Assembly (NCBI GenBank): GCA_964499015.1
Contig: CAZCJA010000003.1
Span: forward strand, 1-61,869
Direction of reading: 5' to 3'
Origin: CAZCJA01 sp964499015
GTDB taxonomy: Bacteria > Elusimicrobiota > Elusimicrobia > F11
Length of the DNA: 61,869 nucleotides
Shown here: positions 16,683 to 25,782 of the stretch, piece by piece
Position numbering within the stretch: the stretch's first letter is position 1
Layout of the letters: the number at the start of each line of letters is the position of its first letter
Position numbers and translations under genes: made by a program
Notes under the pieces: model-generated
The model's input: the letters and a program-made list of their open reading frames with translations, nothing else
The model's database searches: none
What the model was told of the DNA's origin: nothing

Positions 16683-16703
16683 GGAGAACCATAGAATGGA
16701 TAC

Positions 16704-19700
16704 ATGAAAAAATTATTGAAGGCCCTCTCAACCACTCTCTCATTGATTTTGTTGTACGAGTCCGCAGCGATTCCGCTGGCGGAAGCCTCCGCGCTGCGGG
16801 CGATAGCGCCACTGCCGGCGGTATCAAACACCGCAAAATTCTCGCTCCCGCTCTCATTTGGACACATCGTTGACGAGCAAATCTCTTCCGACCGCACCAT
16901 TTTCCACATTCAGGATATTCACACGGACGTTAACGCGCAAACCAATCTTTACGGAATTGTCAGCGCGCTGGCAAAGCACGCGGCCGCCAAAGGAAAGAAA
17001 CTGCTCGTTTTCGTGGAAGGCTCTTCAGGTCAGCTCGATTCCGACTTGATCAGTTCGATGGATGATAAAGAAGCCGTTGCCGACATCGGCGCGGGACTTC
17101 TGCGCAAAGGCCTTTTGTTCGGCGAAGAATACGCGGCCATCACCGCCGCTCCGGGCGCGATTAAGCTTATCGGCGTAGAAAATGAAGCACTCCACGAGAA
17201 GAACACTCAGGCTCGCGATGTAAGCGCCGAAGAGAGAGCTCGCGTACTCGTCTCAATTCGTGAGATCAGCCGCCAGCTTTCGATTCTCAACCAGCACAAC
17301 TACAACCCCGTTCTTGCCCGCGTGGAAAAGGCGCGTAAGGCCGTTAACTCGAACGGCGCCTCATTCGTTGACTATGTAAAAATGCTCAACGACGCCGCGC
17401 CCGCCGTGATGGCCAGGCATCCGGAAATGAACGGTCTGCTGCAGCTCGTTAACAAAGAAAAATCCCTCGATTTCGCCCGCATTGAAGCCGCCCAACAAGC
17501 GCTGATCCGCGACGCCGCCAAAAACGCCTCCGACGCCGAGATGAAAGCCCTGGTTAATGAGGCGGTGGCCGTTAAAGAAGGCCGTACGTCCGCGGTTGCC
17601 TATTACTCCGCTCTGCTGCGCAAAGCCGGCACCAAAAATCCGGCCATCGAAGCCTATTTGTCGTATTTGAAAGCCGCCGAAGCGGTCGATGCCGACCAGA
17701 CGCTCGACATCATCGCCGCGGTGGAAACCGCCGTGGCCGCAAAACTCATCAAGCATCCGGTGGCCCGCCAGCTGTACGCCCACCAGCGTTGGATCGAACG
17801 CCAGGAAAAATTCTTCGCCTTGGAAATGATCCCGCAGGAATGGAATAGCCAGAAAGACACCCGTTTGAACGACATCGTCGTTAAGCTCCGCGAAATCAAC
17901 GCTTTTATGGCCGAGCAGAAAACATCGCTCGGCTACGGTTTCAAAACCCCGGCGGTTCCCTTTAAAGATTTGTCCACGGCGTTCAATGGCGCCAGCGCCT
18001 TCTACCGCGCCGCCACGCTGCGCGACCGCGTTATGGCCGCGAACGTGCAGTCGTATTTAAAGAACAATAAGGATGAGAACCGTGTGGTCGCGTTTGTGGC
18101 CGGCGGTTTTCACACCCAGGGTCTCACCAAATCGCTCGAGAAAAATGGCTATCGCGTTGCGGTGATCCGTCCGCAAATCGAAACCACCATCCAGCTCAGC
18201 GACAAAGTCAATTTCCTCCGCGCCGCCGGCGGCTTGGTGAATGCGCCCGCCATCAAAGCGGCCATTGAATCCGGCAGCGCCGCTCCCGCGATCCGTCCGA
18301 AGACGGACCGTAAAGGCCTGGTGAGTACGGAATTTTCCGTAATTCTGGCTGCGGCATCCGCGGCACTTATTGGCACTGTTCTTACGTTCAGTAAAAACGC
18401 CAACCCGCAGATTGGAATTCCACTCATCTTTTTTGGGGGTTTGATTTTTGCGGTTTTGGCCGGTTGGTACGGACGCGACAATAGTTTGGTGAAAGAAGAA
18501 ACCGCAATTGCCGCCGATGCGCCGCAGTACACGCGCTTGGGCATCAGCCTCACTCCGGGCTACAACGCCGCCGGGTTCAATCCGACCGGCGAATATTTGG
18601 CCGCCGTTTATCCACCGGCGAACACGCGCGATAGGGCCACCATCAAGTTGGTTGAGCTTAAAACCGGTAAAGTTCTTTCCATCTCGAATCTGTTAATTGA
18701 TGCCGCGTTGGCCGTTGCCGTAAACGACACCGGCAAGGAAGTCGCCGTGCTCAGCGCCGATGGATCTGTTTACGTGTGGCATGTCCAAATACGAGACATT
18801 GAGCGTATTCTGGCGCCGACTGGGGTTGCCAAAACAGCTGTTCAATTCGACGGCAATACTGTTTTTACCGCCGGACAAGGCTTGTGGAACCATGCTAAGG
18901 CGTATGCGTCTTTTCAGCTGCCCGGATACGATTTTCCCGCCGATATTTCTTCTTTTGCGGTCGGTAAAAAGCGCACGATTGTCGGGCACACCGACAGCAT
19001 CATCCGTGTTTTTGAAAATGGCCGCGTTATCCCTTTTGTTCGTGATACTCATCCGGCGGACCAGCTTGCGCTTAGCATGGATGAAGAACTTATCGCTGCT
19101 GCTTCATATGCGGATGTCCGCATTTTGAATGCACACACCGGCCAGTGGCGCGGCAAAGCGACCCACCCGCTTGGGCCAATTCATGCGATGTCGTTTAGCG
19201 CCAGCAACAGATTGCTGTATACGCTCGGTGTTGACGGCGTTGTGGTCAGCCACAATTTGCGTCAAGCCATGGGGCAGAAGTTGGAAAACCGCGTTGATGC
19301 ATCCCATGCCTCGGTTAAGAAGGTCCATATCGATACAACGCGCGTGAAAAACATTTTGCTGATGATCGGCGGCGGTGCGATGTTGCCGATGATGATGGGG
19401 GCGTCCTCACCCACCCCGATGCTGGGAGCGGTTTCTTCGCTTACTATTTTTGGTTATTTGACTGTTATTGGACTTATGGCCGCTTCTTTTGCGGCTGGAT
19501 GGATTATTAATGGCCGCCGTTCCCTTAAGAAAGGGCGCGACATCGGTTACCGCGAGGGCATGGAATTCGCCACGGAAATGCAATTTGGGCGAGGCTATGC
19601 GCGGTTACTTACTGATTTAGAAGCGGATGAGGATGAGCAGCCTGTCGCGCTTGATGAGGAAACAGTCGACGAATCCGGTGATGAGCTCATTGAGGTTTGG

Positions 19701-22640
19701 TCGGAGCGCGTACCCGAGCTTCCCGGCCAGTTGTCGGCCGATGAAGCGTTCCGCGAAGATGCAAATGATGGCTACGACGTGTCTGTTGACGAAGATGATT
19801 TAAACGAAGAGCAACTCGCGCAGTTGGCAAGCACCGCAGGCCTTTACAATCTGAAAGAGCAGTCCGATAAGTTTTATCTGGCCGTTATGTGGAACCAGAT
19901 TCTGCGTCCCGCCTCCAAAGTGCTGCGCATCATCACCAATGTGATTGCGGGGAGAACGCCAGGGGACACGCAGAATTTCTGGCTTTCATCCAAGTTCGAT
20001 GGGGCGGCGGCATGGAAAACCCTTGGCGTGATTTCGAGTGATGATATCGTGTCTGCAAAAAAAGACAATGCCGGCGCTCGCAAAGAATTGGCTGAAAGCG
20101 GCGAGGCGGTCATCAACGCGATGGAAGCCGGTTTGGGTGAAAACTTCACGCGCGTTATTTACAACCAAGGCCAGCCGATCGGTGCAAAAGGCACCGACGT
20201 CAAATATCGAGGTGTCGAACTGAAAGGGTTTGACGTCGGCGGCCGTCCCGCGATTGTTCGCGTGGACGTCAGCATTGCCGAACTTAAATTGCGCCAAATC
20301 ATCGCGCAGGCGCAGCGCCGCGAATTTAAGCAAATGACCTATGAAGTTCTGGTGAACAAAGACTCGAAGCCGCACTATGACAAGCTGCTCGCCAGCCTGT
20401 ACCTCGATGATCGCGTCGATCAGCGGATCGGCAGCAAAGATCGAACGTACCAACAGGTTTTTGATGAGCTGGGCATCAAAATCCGGTTCCATTTCCAAAA
20501 CGTGATTCCCGGCATCAATGCCGAAACGAAAAACCTGCCGACTGAAATCGGTGCGCCCGCTCAGCCCGGCGGCCACGGCCAGCTCGGAATGTGGTTCTTC
20601 TTCGAAGCCATCAAACGAGGCGTCGAGCGCGCGAAGGAAGGCGCCTCCAGCGCGAGAAACCGTTTCCGCGTGTTCTACAACGGCGACAATTTGAACAGCC
20701 GCGCCAATGCCGACATCATCGCGCACATGAAAGAAAACAAGCATGTCGTTTACATGGTGACGGTGGGAGCGGAACCCATCGACAAAAAGGGCGGCAAAAT
20801 CGGTCTGCGCGCGGAATGGATCAATGACAAACTCGTTTGGGTTCCGGACATGATGGAGCTCGCGCAAGCGAAAGCGGCCGAAAAAGATGAAGACGGCCAG
20901 CTTGAGCGGTTCTTCGACGCGGGTTTGGGCGAGAATGATGATACGCAGCTCTTTAACACCAATGTCATTTATATAAATGAGGATTTGCTCGCTGACATTT
21001 TGAATGACGTGCGCCAGTTGCTCGCTCGCAACGCCGGCGAATCGGCCACCGACGACCGCTTGTTGTACGAAATGGCCAAAACCTTCTCGCCGACGCGCAT
21101 TGCCAAAGACGCGAAGAACGGCTATTTGCCGGTCGACGGCGCCATCGGCTCGGTCTTGCTCAACTTCAATCAATATTTCTTAACCAGCACCGACCCGGAA
21201 ATCAAAGCGATCCTTAAGAAACGCGGCGTCAGCCGCATTCTCAATTTTGTGAGCGTGCCGCGCATCGAACATTTCACGCCGGAAAAAACGCCGATCGATC
21301 ATTTGGTCTTTAATTCCAACCGCTTCGAACTCGACCCGGTCACTTCGGTGCTTAAGGACAAAAAAGCGGGGGTGCCGCTGCCGGAAATCGTGTTCCGCGG
21401 CGAAGCCGCGCCCGGCGAAGAAGCCGCTAATTGGGTGAAAGACGCAGGCGGCTGGGCCGACTTGGCCACGCTGGAAGGGTCATTCGGCAAAATGGGCATT
21501 TTTGGCCTGAAATCATTGGAAATTTTTGGCGCCCCCTTCTATTTGGCGAATGCAAACTTTTCCGGCCGCGTGCGCATTGTTAATGAATTTCAGGGAACGG
21601 ACGGAACGATTTTCGACTTGGCCACGGCTCTCTCTGCGGGCAATGAATATATTGATTTACACGACGTTGTCGTGACGATTGATTCCGACGGCAAGGTTTC
21701 GACGAAACCGTATGTGGAATACGATTATGCCGCCCGGGCCGACAAGACATCCGCGGAGCCCGGCGACACAAACGATAATTCCAGCGGTGTTAATTTCCTC
21801 GGGATTGATCCGTTCCTTGGCCCGGTCCTGCTTTTTGTGGCCATCCCAGTGATAATTACCGTTATCGCCGGTGTTGCCGCCTATAAATGGTTCACGTCCG
21901 CCCGCAGAAGTGATTTGGAGCCGCGCGGCGAAGAGTCCTTCGTTTCTACCGGGGTGCTGCCCTTGGCCACCGAATCTGAAATTTCCCGGGTTGCCCTGGC
22001 CAAGGGGATTAACAAGATGATCGCGTCGCAGGAACTGGACATGGAATTGATCGGCGTCCAGTACGTGGCGGTCAACATCGCCGACTTTTTCTCACATGAG
22101 ACGGGCGCCGACAGAATCGCCAAATTCGAAAGCGCGGTGACCGCGGTGCAGTCGCTCTACGCCCGTTACAACGCCGTCTCCGCGCCGGTCAATCGCGTCC
22201 ATCTCGTGGTTTACAACGCCGATTTGTCGCTGTTGGACCATGAAGCGGCCATGAATTCCCTGGTCGGCCGGATGAATGATGCGGAAGGCGCCGTTAGCGC
22301 ATCGTTTGTCGGCGCCAAAAAATATTGGCAATCCGTAGGAGAACGCGAAAATGTCGCCGATGTTTTTAAAGCCGCCGGCATTCAGGATGACTTGACCGGG
22401 CAGACGCTGCACGTGCTGGCCGCGCACAACACGAAATACGCGGGCAGGGTGAGCGTGGTGGCCGTCAGCGATAACTCGCTTCATTTGGCGCTGGCTCTTT
22501 TCTCCTACACGCGTTTCCGCAATCCGTCGGACGCTCTCAAAGACCTGCTGTCCCTCGTGCAGAGTATATTCAAGATCGACGTTAGCCAATCGCTCGGACG
22601 CGAGATCGAAACGCAGATACTGGTCGCACTACAGGCTTAA
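16704..22640 (+). CDS. giant membrane protein: ChaN/TraB-like domain, beta-propeller-like region, nucleotidyltransferase-like domain
   Basis: 1978 aa. A signal peptide or anchor covers 1-30. A ChaN/TraB-like domain spans about 60-500, with HIQDIHTDVNAQ at about 68, a VFVEGSSG strand, and AGGFHTQGL at about 467. Membrane segments at about 545-590 are followed by a WD40-like propeller region (610-860, e.g. ADGSVYVWHV), two more helices (883-935), and an acidic linker (955-1040). Then comes a UDPGP-type nucleotidyltransferase-like domain (about 1040-1670: GGHGQLGMWF, FYNGDNLNSRAN), a membrane helix (about 1700-1722) and a 230-aa C-terminal domain of unknown type. It ends at a strong terminator and the gene downstream encodes another UDPGP-like protein. 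Function is unknown; assembly or modification of a surface polymer is an inference. Confidence 0.8.
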   Translation: MKKLLKALSTTLSLILLYESAAIPLAEASALRAIAPLPAVSNTAKFSLPLSFGHIVDEQISSDRTIFHIQDIHTDVNAQTNLYGIVSALAKHAAAKGKKLLVFVEGSSGQLDSDLISSMDDKEAVADIGAGLLRKGLLFGEEYAAITAAPGAIKLIGVENEALHEKNTQARDVSAEERARVLVSIREISRQLSILNQHNYNPVLARVEKARKAVNSNGASFVDYVKMLNDAAPAVMARHPEMNGLLQLVNKEKSLDFARIEAAQQALIRDAAKNASDAEMKALVNEAVAVKEGRTSAVAYYSALLRKAGTKNPAIEAYLSYLKAAEAVDADQTLDIIAAVETAVAAKLIKHPVARQLYAHQRWIERQEKFFALEMIPQEWNSQKDTRLNDIVVKLREINAFMAEQKTSLGYGFKTPAVPFKDLSTAFNGASAFYRAATLRDRVMAANVQSYLKNNKDENRVVAFVAGGFHTQGLTKSLEKNGYRVAVIRPQIETTIQLSDKVNFLRAAGGLVNAPAIKAAIESGSAAPAIRPKTDRKGLVSTEFSVILAAASAALIGTVLTFSKNANPQIGIPLIFFGGLIFAVLAGWYGRDNSLVKEETAIAADAPQYTRLGISLTPGYNAAGFNPTGEYLAAVYPPANTRDRATIKLVELKTGKVLSISNLLIDAALAVAVNDTGKEVAVLSADGSVYVWHVQIRDIERILAPTGVAKTAVQFDGNTVFTAGQGLWNHAKAYASFQLPGYDFPADISSFAVGKKRTIVGHTDSIIRVFENGRVIPFVRDTHPADQLALSMDEELIAAASYADVRILNAHTGQWRGKATHPLGPIHAMSFSASNRLLYTLGVDGVVVSHNLRQAMGQKLENRVDASHASVKKVHIDTTRVKNILLMIGGGAMLPMMMGASSPTPMLGAVSSLTIFGYLTVIGLMAASFAAGWIINGRRSLKKGRDIGYREGMEFATEMQFGRGYARLLTDLEADEDEQPVALDEETVDESGDELIEVWSERVPELPGQLSADEAFREDANDGYDVSVDEDDLNEEQLAQLASTAGLYNLKEQSDKFYLAVMWNQILRPASKVLRIITNVIAGRTPGDTQNFWLSSKFDGAAAWKTLGVISSDDIVSAKKDNAGARKELAESGEAVINAMEAGLGENFTRVIYNQGQPIGAKGTDVKYRGVELKGFDVGGRPAIVRVDVSIAELKLRQIIAQAQRREFKQMTYEVLVNKDSKPHYDKLLASLYLDDRVDQRIGSKDRTYQQVFDELGIKIRFHFQNVIPGINAETKNLPTEIGAPAQPGGHGQLGMWFFFEAIKRGVERAKEGASSARNRFRVFYNGDNLNSRANADIIAHMKENKHVVYMVTVGAEPIDKKGGKIGLRAEWINDKLVWVPDMMELAQAKAAEKDEDGQLERFFDAGLGENDDTQLFNTNVIYINEDLLADILNDVRQLLARNAGESATDDRLLYEMAKTFSPTRIAKDAKNGYLPVDGAIGSVLLNFNQYFLTSTDPEIKAILKKRGVSRILNFVSVPRIEHFTPEKTPIDHLVFNSNRFELDPVTSVLKDKKAGVPLPEIVFRGEAAPGEEAANWVKDAGGWADLATLEGSFGKMGIFGLKSLEIFGAPFYLANANFSGRVRIVNEFQGTDGTIFDLATALSAGNEYIDLHDVVVTIDSDGKVSTKPYVEYDYAARADKTSAEPGDTNDNSSGVNFLGIDPFLGPVLLFVAIPVIITVIAGVAAYKWFTSARRSDLEPRGEESFVSTGVLPLATESEISRVALAKGINKMIASQELDMELIGVQYVAVNIADFFSHETGADRIAKFESAVTAVQSLYARYNAVSAPVNRVHLVVYNADLSLLDHEAAMNSLVGRMNDAEGAVSASFVGAKKYWQSVGERENVADVFKAAGIQDDLTGQTLHVLAAHNTKYAGRVSVVAVSDNSLHLALALFSYTRFRNPSDALKDLLSLVQSIFKIDVSQSLGREIETQILVALQA

Positions 22641-22675
22641 CAAACACTTTGTCTCTTCACTGAGACAATTCGCAC

Positions 22676-22714
22676 CCCCAGTCAGGACGGAGAGGGCCTG
22701 ACTGGGGTTTTTTT
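22676..22714 (+). terminator. rho-independent terminator
   Basis: Perfect 11-bp stem CCCCAGTCAGG / CCTGACTGGGG with a 10-base loop, followed by seven T. It ends the giant-protein transcript 36 nt after the stop and only 13 nt before the next gene, which therefore needs its own promoter or read-through. Confidence 0.95.
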
Positions 22715-22727
22715 ATATAGTTGCGGC

Positions 22728-24407
22728 GTGGACAAGCCCTCACAGAAGGCATCGTCGTGGAATTCGCCGATTCCGGAAGCGCGTTGGCGCGGTTTTCGTC
22801 GCGCGCAGCGCGGCATTGAAGCGTTCAAAACGCTCGACGCATTTGAGGCGGCCCAGCTCGCCGAGTTGGATGAAGGCCTCGTCGACCATGAAAAGAAAAC
22901 CCTGGGGCGCCTCCTGCGCCGCGGCAAGAAAATCGAAATCGACGTTTTTATCCGCTCGCACGGCCCCAATCCCATTTTTGATCCGCAAACCGAAATCGAT
23001 GTCCACGTGGGCGTCGCCAAAGCAGACACCGTTCATTTGATCGAACCCCCGAGCGCCGAAGCGCACCGCGCGATTTTGAAAGGCGAAGTGGTCCATGTCC
23101 TTTTCCAGGCCGGCGAGGCGTCGCGTTTCGGCCAAGGCCCGTTTTATAAGCTCCGCCCGTTCTCCGTCAGCGATTCGCTCAGCGACTCGGTCGACGTTGC
23201 GCCGTTTTTTGACCGTATAGAGCGCGCGGGGAAAACTCTTCCGCCGCTGGTGCGCCAATTTCTCACCGAATCCGAATTCGGCCCCAAACAGCCGGTGATG
23301 CTGCGCGCGTCCATTCGGCGGGTGATCCAGGCGGAAGTAAATGCGGGCCGTATTGATTGGCAGGACGCGGTCGACGCTTACCAAACCTCGCTTAAACAGC
23401 AAAAGCTGCTTTTCTTCGTGACCAGCAAAAATGATTTAAGCGAAGTTCACTTCTCCGTTTTGAACGACCGCTATAAATTTTTCGGTTTCGATCCGGCGAA
23501 CGTGGTGACGGTGGAGCAGCAGTTGGTGCGCGGCGTGACCGCCGACGACGACGGAAATCTGTCGCTGGAGAAGCGCCCCGAGGCCATTGACGCGGCGGGC
23601 CACTTGTACGCGCTCATGCAGGCCGCACGCTCCGGTGATTTCACGACCTATTCGGAATCAGGCCGCCCGCTCAAATCCCAGGACACCGACGGCCTTGCGT
23701 ATCTGGCCGGGCGCGGCGGCGAAATTCTTAATGTGATCCGCATCAACGACATGGACCGGCATTCGACGGAAATTTTAAACCCCAAGGCGCTCAGCTACGC
23801 GCTGCGCATGTTTGAAAAAGGCTACGTGAACATTATTGAGTGCGTGGCCAATCCCTTCGGCCAAAAAGGCGGCACGGGCACGACGTTCGGCGATCCCGAT
23901 ATCCATGTGCTCACGGAAACACACGAGAATTCGTTCCCGTCTTTGTCGCGGGCGTTTGAGCTGGCGCTCAAGGAGTATTTGGCGCGCACGGGCGGCCAGC
24001 ATCCCGCGTATAACGCAATGCGGCAACTGGCCCGGCTGGCGCCCACGCGGCAGGCGTTGCGGGAATTTGGCGGACGGATCGTTTTTGTGCCGCGTCAAAA
24101 AGAGGTGGATGGAGAAGTGGTTTCTTATCTCGGCGTGGACATGCCGATGGGCGATTTGTCGCTTCTTTCGCACGCGTACAAGTCGCGGATGTTCCAATTC
24201 ATCGGTCCGCACGGCCGCGAATTGCAGATCCACGACATGAAAACGGTGGAAAGCCTGCCGGTGGCCCTGCGCACCATTGAACGCCAGATTCAAGATCCGC
24301 ACGTGGTCGCCGCGGCGCGGGAGGTCTTGCTGGGCGAGACCGTGGATTTTGAGAAAAACCTGCCCGAGCCGTTTTTCTACGGCGCCCCCACGCCCGAATT
24401 TGACTAA
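22728..24407 (+). CDS. divergent UDPGP-family (UTP-sugar-1-phosphate uridylyltransferase-like) protein
   Basis: 559 aa, soluble, GTG start. HVLFQAGEASRFGQGPFYKL at about 122-141 resembles the nucleotide-binding loop of UDP-sugar pyrophosphorylases (usually GGxGTRFG followed by a lysine). FFVTSKND then FFGFDPANVVTVEQQ corresponds to the family's acceptor region, and GHLYALMQA parallels its GNGG-like loop. The glycine-rich loop is altered (GEASRFG), so activity is uncertain. It would make UDP-activated sugars if active. It follows the giant protein that also carries a UDPGP-like domain, which suggests related jobs. No SD is visible. The start lies within 10 nt of TATATAG, so the message may be leaderless. 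Confidence 0.7.
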   Translation: MDKPSQKASSWNSPIPEARWRGFRRAQRGIEAFKTLDAFEAAQLAELDEGLVDHEKKTLGRLLRRGKKIEIDVFIRSHGPNPIFDPQTEIDVHVGVAKADTVHLIEPPSAEAHRAILKGEVVHVLFQAGEASRFGQGPFYKLRPFSVSDSLSDSVDVAPFFDRIERAGKTLPPLVRQFLTESEFGPKQPVMLRASIRRVIQAEVNAGRIDWQDAVDAYQTSLKQQKLLFFVTSKNDLSEVHFSVLNDRYKFFGFDPANVVTVEQQLVRGVTADDDGNLSLEKRPEAIDAAGHLYALMQAARSGDFTTYSESGRPLKSQDTDGLAYLAGRGGEILNVIRINDMDRHSTEILNPKALSYALRMFEKGYVNIIECVANPFGQKGGTGTTFGDPDIHVLTETHENSFPSLSRAFELALKEYLARTGGQHPAYNAMRQLARLAPTRQALREFGGRIVFVPRQKEVDGEVVSYLGVDMPMGDLSLLSHAYKSRMFQFIGPHGRELQIHDMKTVESLPVALRTIERQIQDPHVVAAAREVLLGETVDFEKNLPEPFFYGAPTPEFD

Positions 24408-24412
24408 ACGGT

Positions 24413-24498
24413 GTCATTGCGAGCGTAGCGAAGCAATCTCAGGGGTACGATAAACTTGAGATTGCTTCGGTCGCAAAAAATCGCTCCCTCGCAATGAC
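24413..24498. repeat. dispersed palindromic repeat, copy 2
   Basis: Ends GTCATTGCGAG / CTCGCAATGAC are perfect 11-bp inverted repeats. An inner pair AAGCAATCTCA / TTGAGATTGCTT gives a long bulged stem-loop. It shares its left 29 bases with the copy at 6782 (one mismatch). Here it is intergenic, 5 nt after the UDPGP-like gene, and could also act as an RNA 3'-end structure. Confidence 0.88.
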
Positions 24499-24553
24499 AG
24501 CTTAATTTAAAAATCCGCTTGAATTTTGGAGGCATTTGGGAGAAGTTATCCCT

Positions 24554-25159
24554 ATGCGCATTACTGTTGGAGGGCTTCTTCTCGTTGTCGGCGCCGGCGC
24601 GGTCGGGGCGTTGGCGTTTTTGCCATCTGGCATTGCGCCCATTCAGGTCGATCAATATCTGGCGGCGGCCCGCGAGAAGGTGAACACCTCCCTTGGCCTT
24701 TTCCGTAGCGCTTCCACCGAGTCCGCCGCCGATGTTCCGCTGATTTCTTCCGCGACGGTTTCACCCGCGGTCGAGGCTCCGCTTGCTGAAACACCGCCTG
24801 CCGCGCCTGTTATTCCTGTCGCCGCCGTTCCGGAAAAACCGGTGGTTGTTGCAGCGCCGGCTCCCGCGGTGAAAAAAGCGCGCGCCAAACGCCGTTCGAC
24901 TCGCAAGAAAACGGCTGTTAAGAAAACCGCCGCCGCTAAGCCCGCGGCCAAAGCCGCTCCAGCGCCGGTTGCAAAGGCGGCTCCTAAAACAGGCGGATCG
25001 CTTGTCGGGCAGGACGTGGTGTTGACGTTAACGAGCGGTCGCGAAGTGCGAGGGGTTTTGCAGGAGCAGGATTCGATCGCTTACAAAGTGGAACTGCCGG
25101 GCCTCGGCGCGTTCACCTATCCGGTGCAAAACGTTAAATCGGTCCGCGCGGCTGAATAG
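24554..25159 (+). CDS. membrane-anchored protein with Lys/Ala-rich linker and small beta-barrel C-terminus
   Basis: 201 aa from the ATG at 24554, with GGGAGA upstream; a TTG at 24536 behind GGAGG is the alternative. A single N-terminal helix (ITVGGLLLVVGAGAVGAL) anchors it. Residues about 40-150 are low-complexity Ala/Pro/Val, then a strongly basic histone-H1-like stretch (KKARAKRRSTRKK). The last 50 residues (VGQDVVLTLTSGREVRGVLQEQ...) look like an Sm/SH3-type five-strand domain. The basic linker may contact nucleic acid or wall polymer; no function can be assigned. Confidence 0.65.
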   Translation: MRITVGGLLLVVGAGAVGALAFLPSGIAPIQVDQYLAAAREKVNTSLGLFRSASTESAADVPLISSATVSPAVEAPLAETPPAAPVIPVAAVPEKPVVVAAPAPAVKKARAKRRSTRKKTAVKKTAAAKPAAKAAPAPVAKAAPKTGGSLVGQDVVLTLTSGREVRGVLQEQDSIAYKVELPGLGAFTYPVQNVKSVRAAE

Positions 25160-25174
25160 TCGCCGCGGATTAAC

Positions 25175-25780
25175 TTACAGCTCTTTCTTGCCCGTTACCT
25201 TTCCCGTCTTATCAACCTCGTAAACAATCGGCAGGGCCGTGCCCAGGTTCAACTCGAGCACTTGTTCTTTGGTGAGTTTGTCCAAATCCATGACGATCGA
25301 ACGCAGGCTGTTGCCGTGCGCGGCGATAATGATGTTTTGGCCGCTTTTGAGCAGCGGCATGATGGTGTTGTTGAAGTACGGCAGCGTGCGCGCGGCGGTG
25401 TCTTTCAAGCTTTCGCCGTTTGGCGGCGCGATATCGTAGCTGCGGCGCCAAATTTTTACCTGTGCGTCGCCGAATTTTTTGGCGGTTTCAGCCTTGTCCA
25501 GTCCCTGCAAATCCCCGTAGTGGCGTTCGTTTAGGGCCTTGTCTTTCGTGATGGAAATCTTCTCTTGGCCAGTTTCTTTCAGGATATGGGCCAGCGTGTT
25601 CTGAGCGCGCTTCAAGTCGGAGGTAAAGGCCTGGTCGAACTTGTAGCCCTTCAGTTTCTGCCCGGCCTTTTTGGCTTCCGCTTCGCCGGCCGGCGTGAGT
25701 TCAACGTCGACCCAGCCGGTAAATTTATTTTCGAGGTTCCATTGGGATTGTCCGTGACGGACGAGGACGAGCGTGGCCAT
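25175..25780 (-). CDS. gpmA: 2,3-bisphosphoglycerate-dependent phosphoglycerate mutase
   Basis: 201 aa. Interconverts 3- and 2-phosphoglycerate in glycolysis. The catalytic LVRHGQSQWN motif with the phospho-histidine is at 7-16; NERHYGDLQGLDK, the second histidine in IAAHGNSLRSIV and the FTGWVDVELT segment are all present. E. coli GpmA is about 250 aa; this is a shorter form as in many bacteria. The PfkB kinase gene ends 2 nt upstream, making a two-gene sugar-metabolism operon. Confidence 0.93.
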   Translation of the reverse strand: MATLVLVRHGQSQWNLENKFTGWVDVELTPAGEAEAKKAGQKLKGYKFDQAFTSDLKRAQNTLAHILKETGQEKISITKDKALNERHYGDLQGLDKAETAKKFGDAQVKIWRRSYDIAPPNGESLKDTAARTLPYFNNTIMPLLKSGQNIIIAAHGNSLRSIVMDLDKLTKEQVLELNLGTALPIVYEVDKTGKVTGKKEL

Positions 25781-25782
25781 TG

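Noticed and set aside
19986..21173. 395-aa open frame on the minus strand in the giant-protein gene
   Set aside because: No recognisable family, no ribosome site, and the plus-strand frame there encodes the conserved nucleotidyltransferase-like domain.
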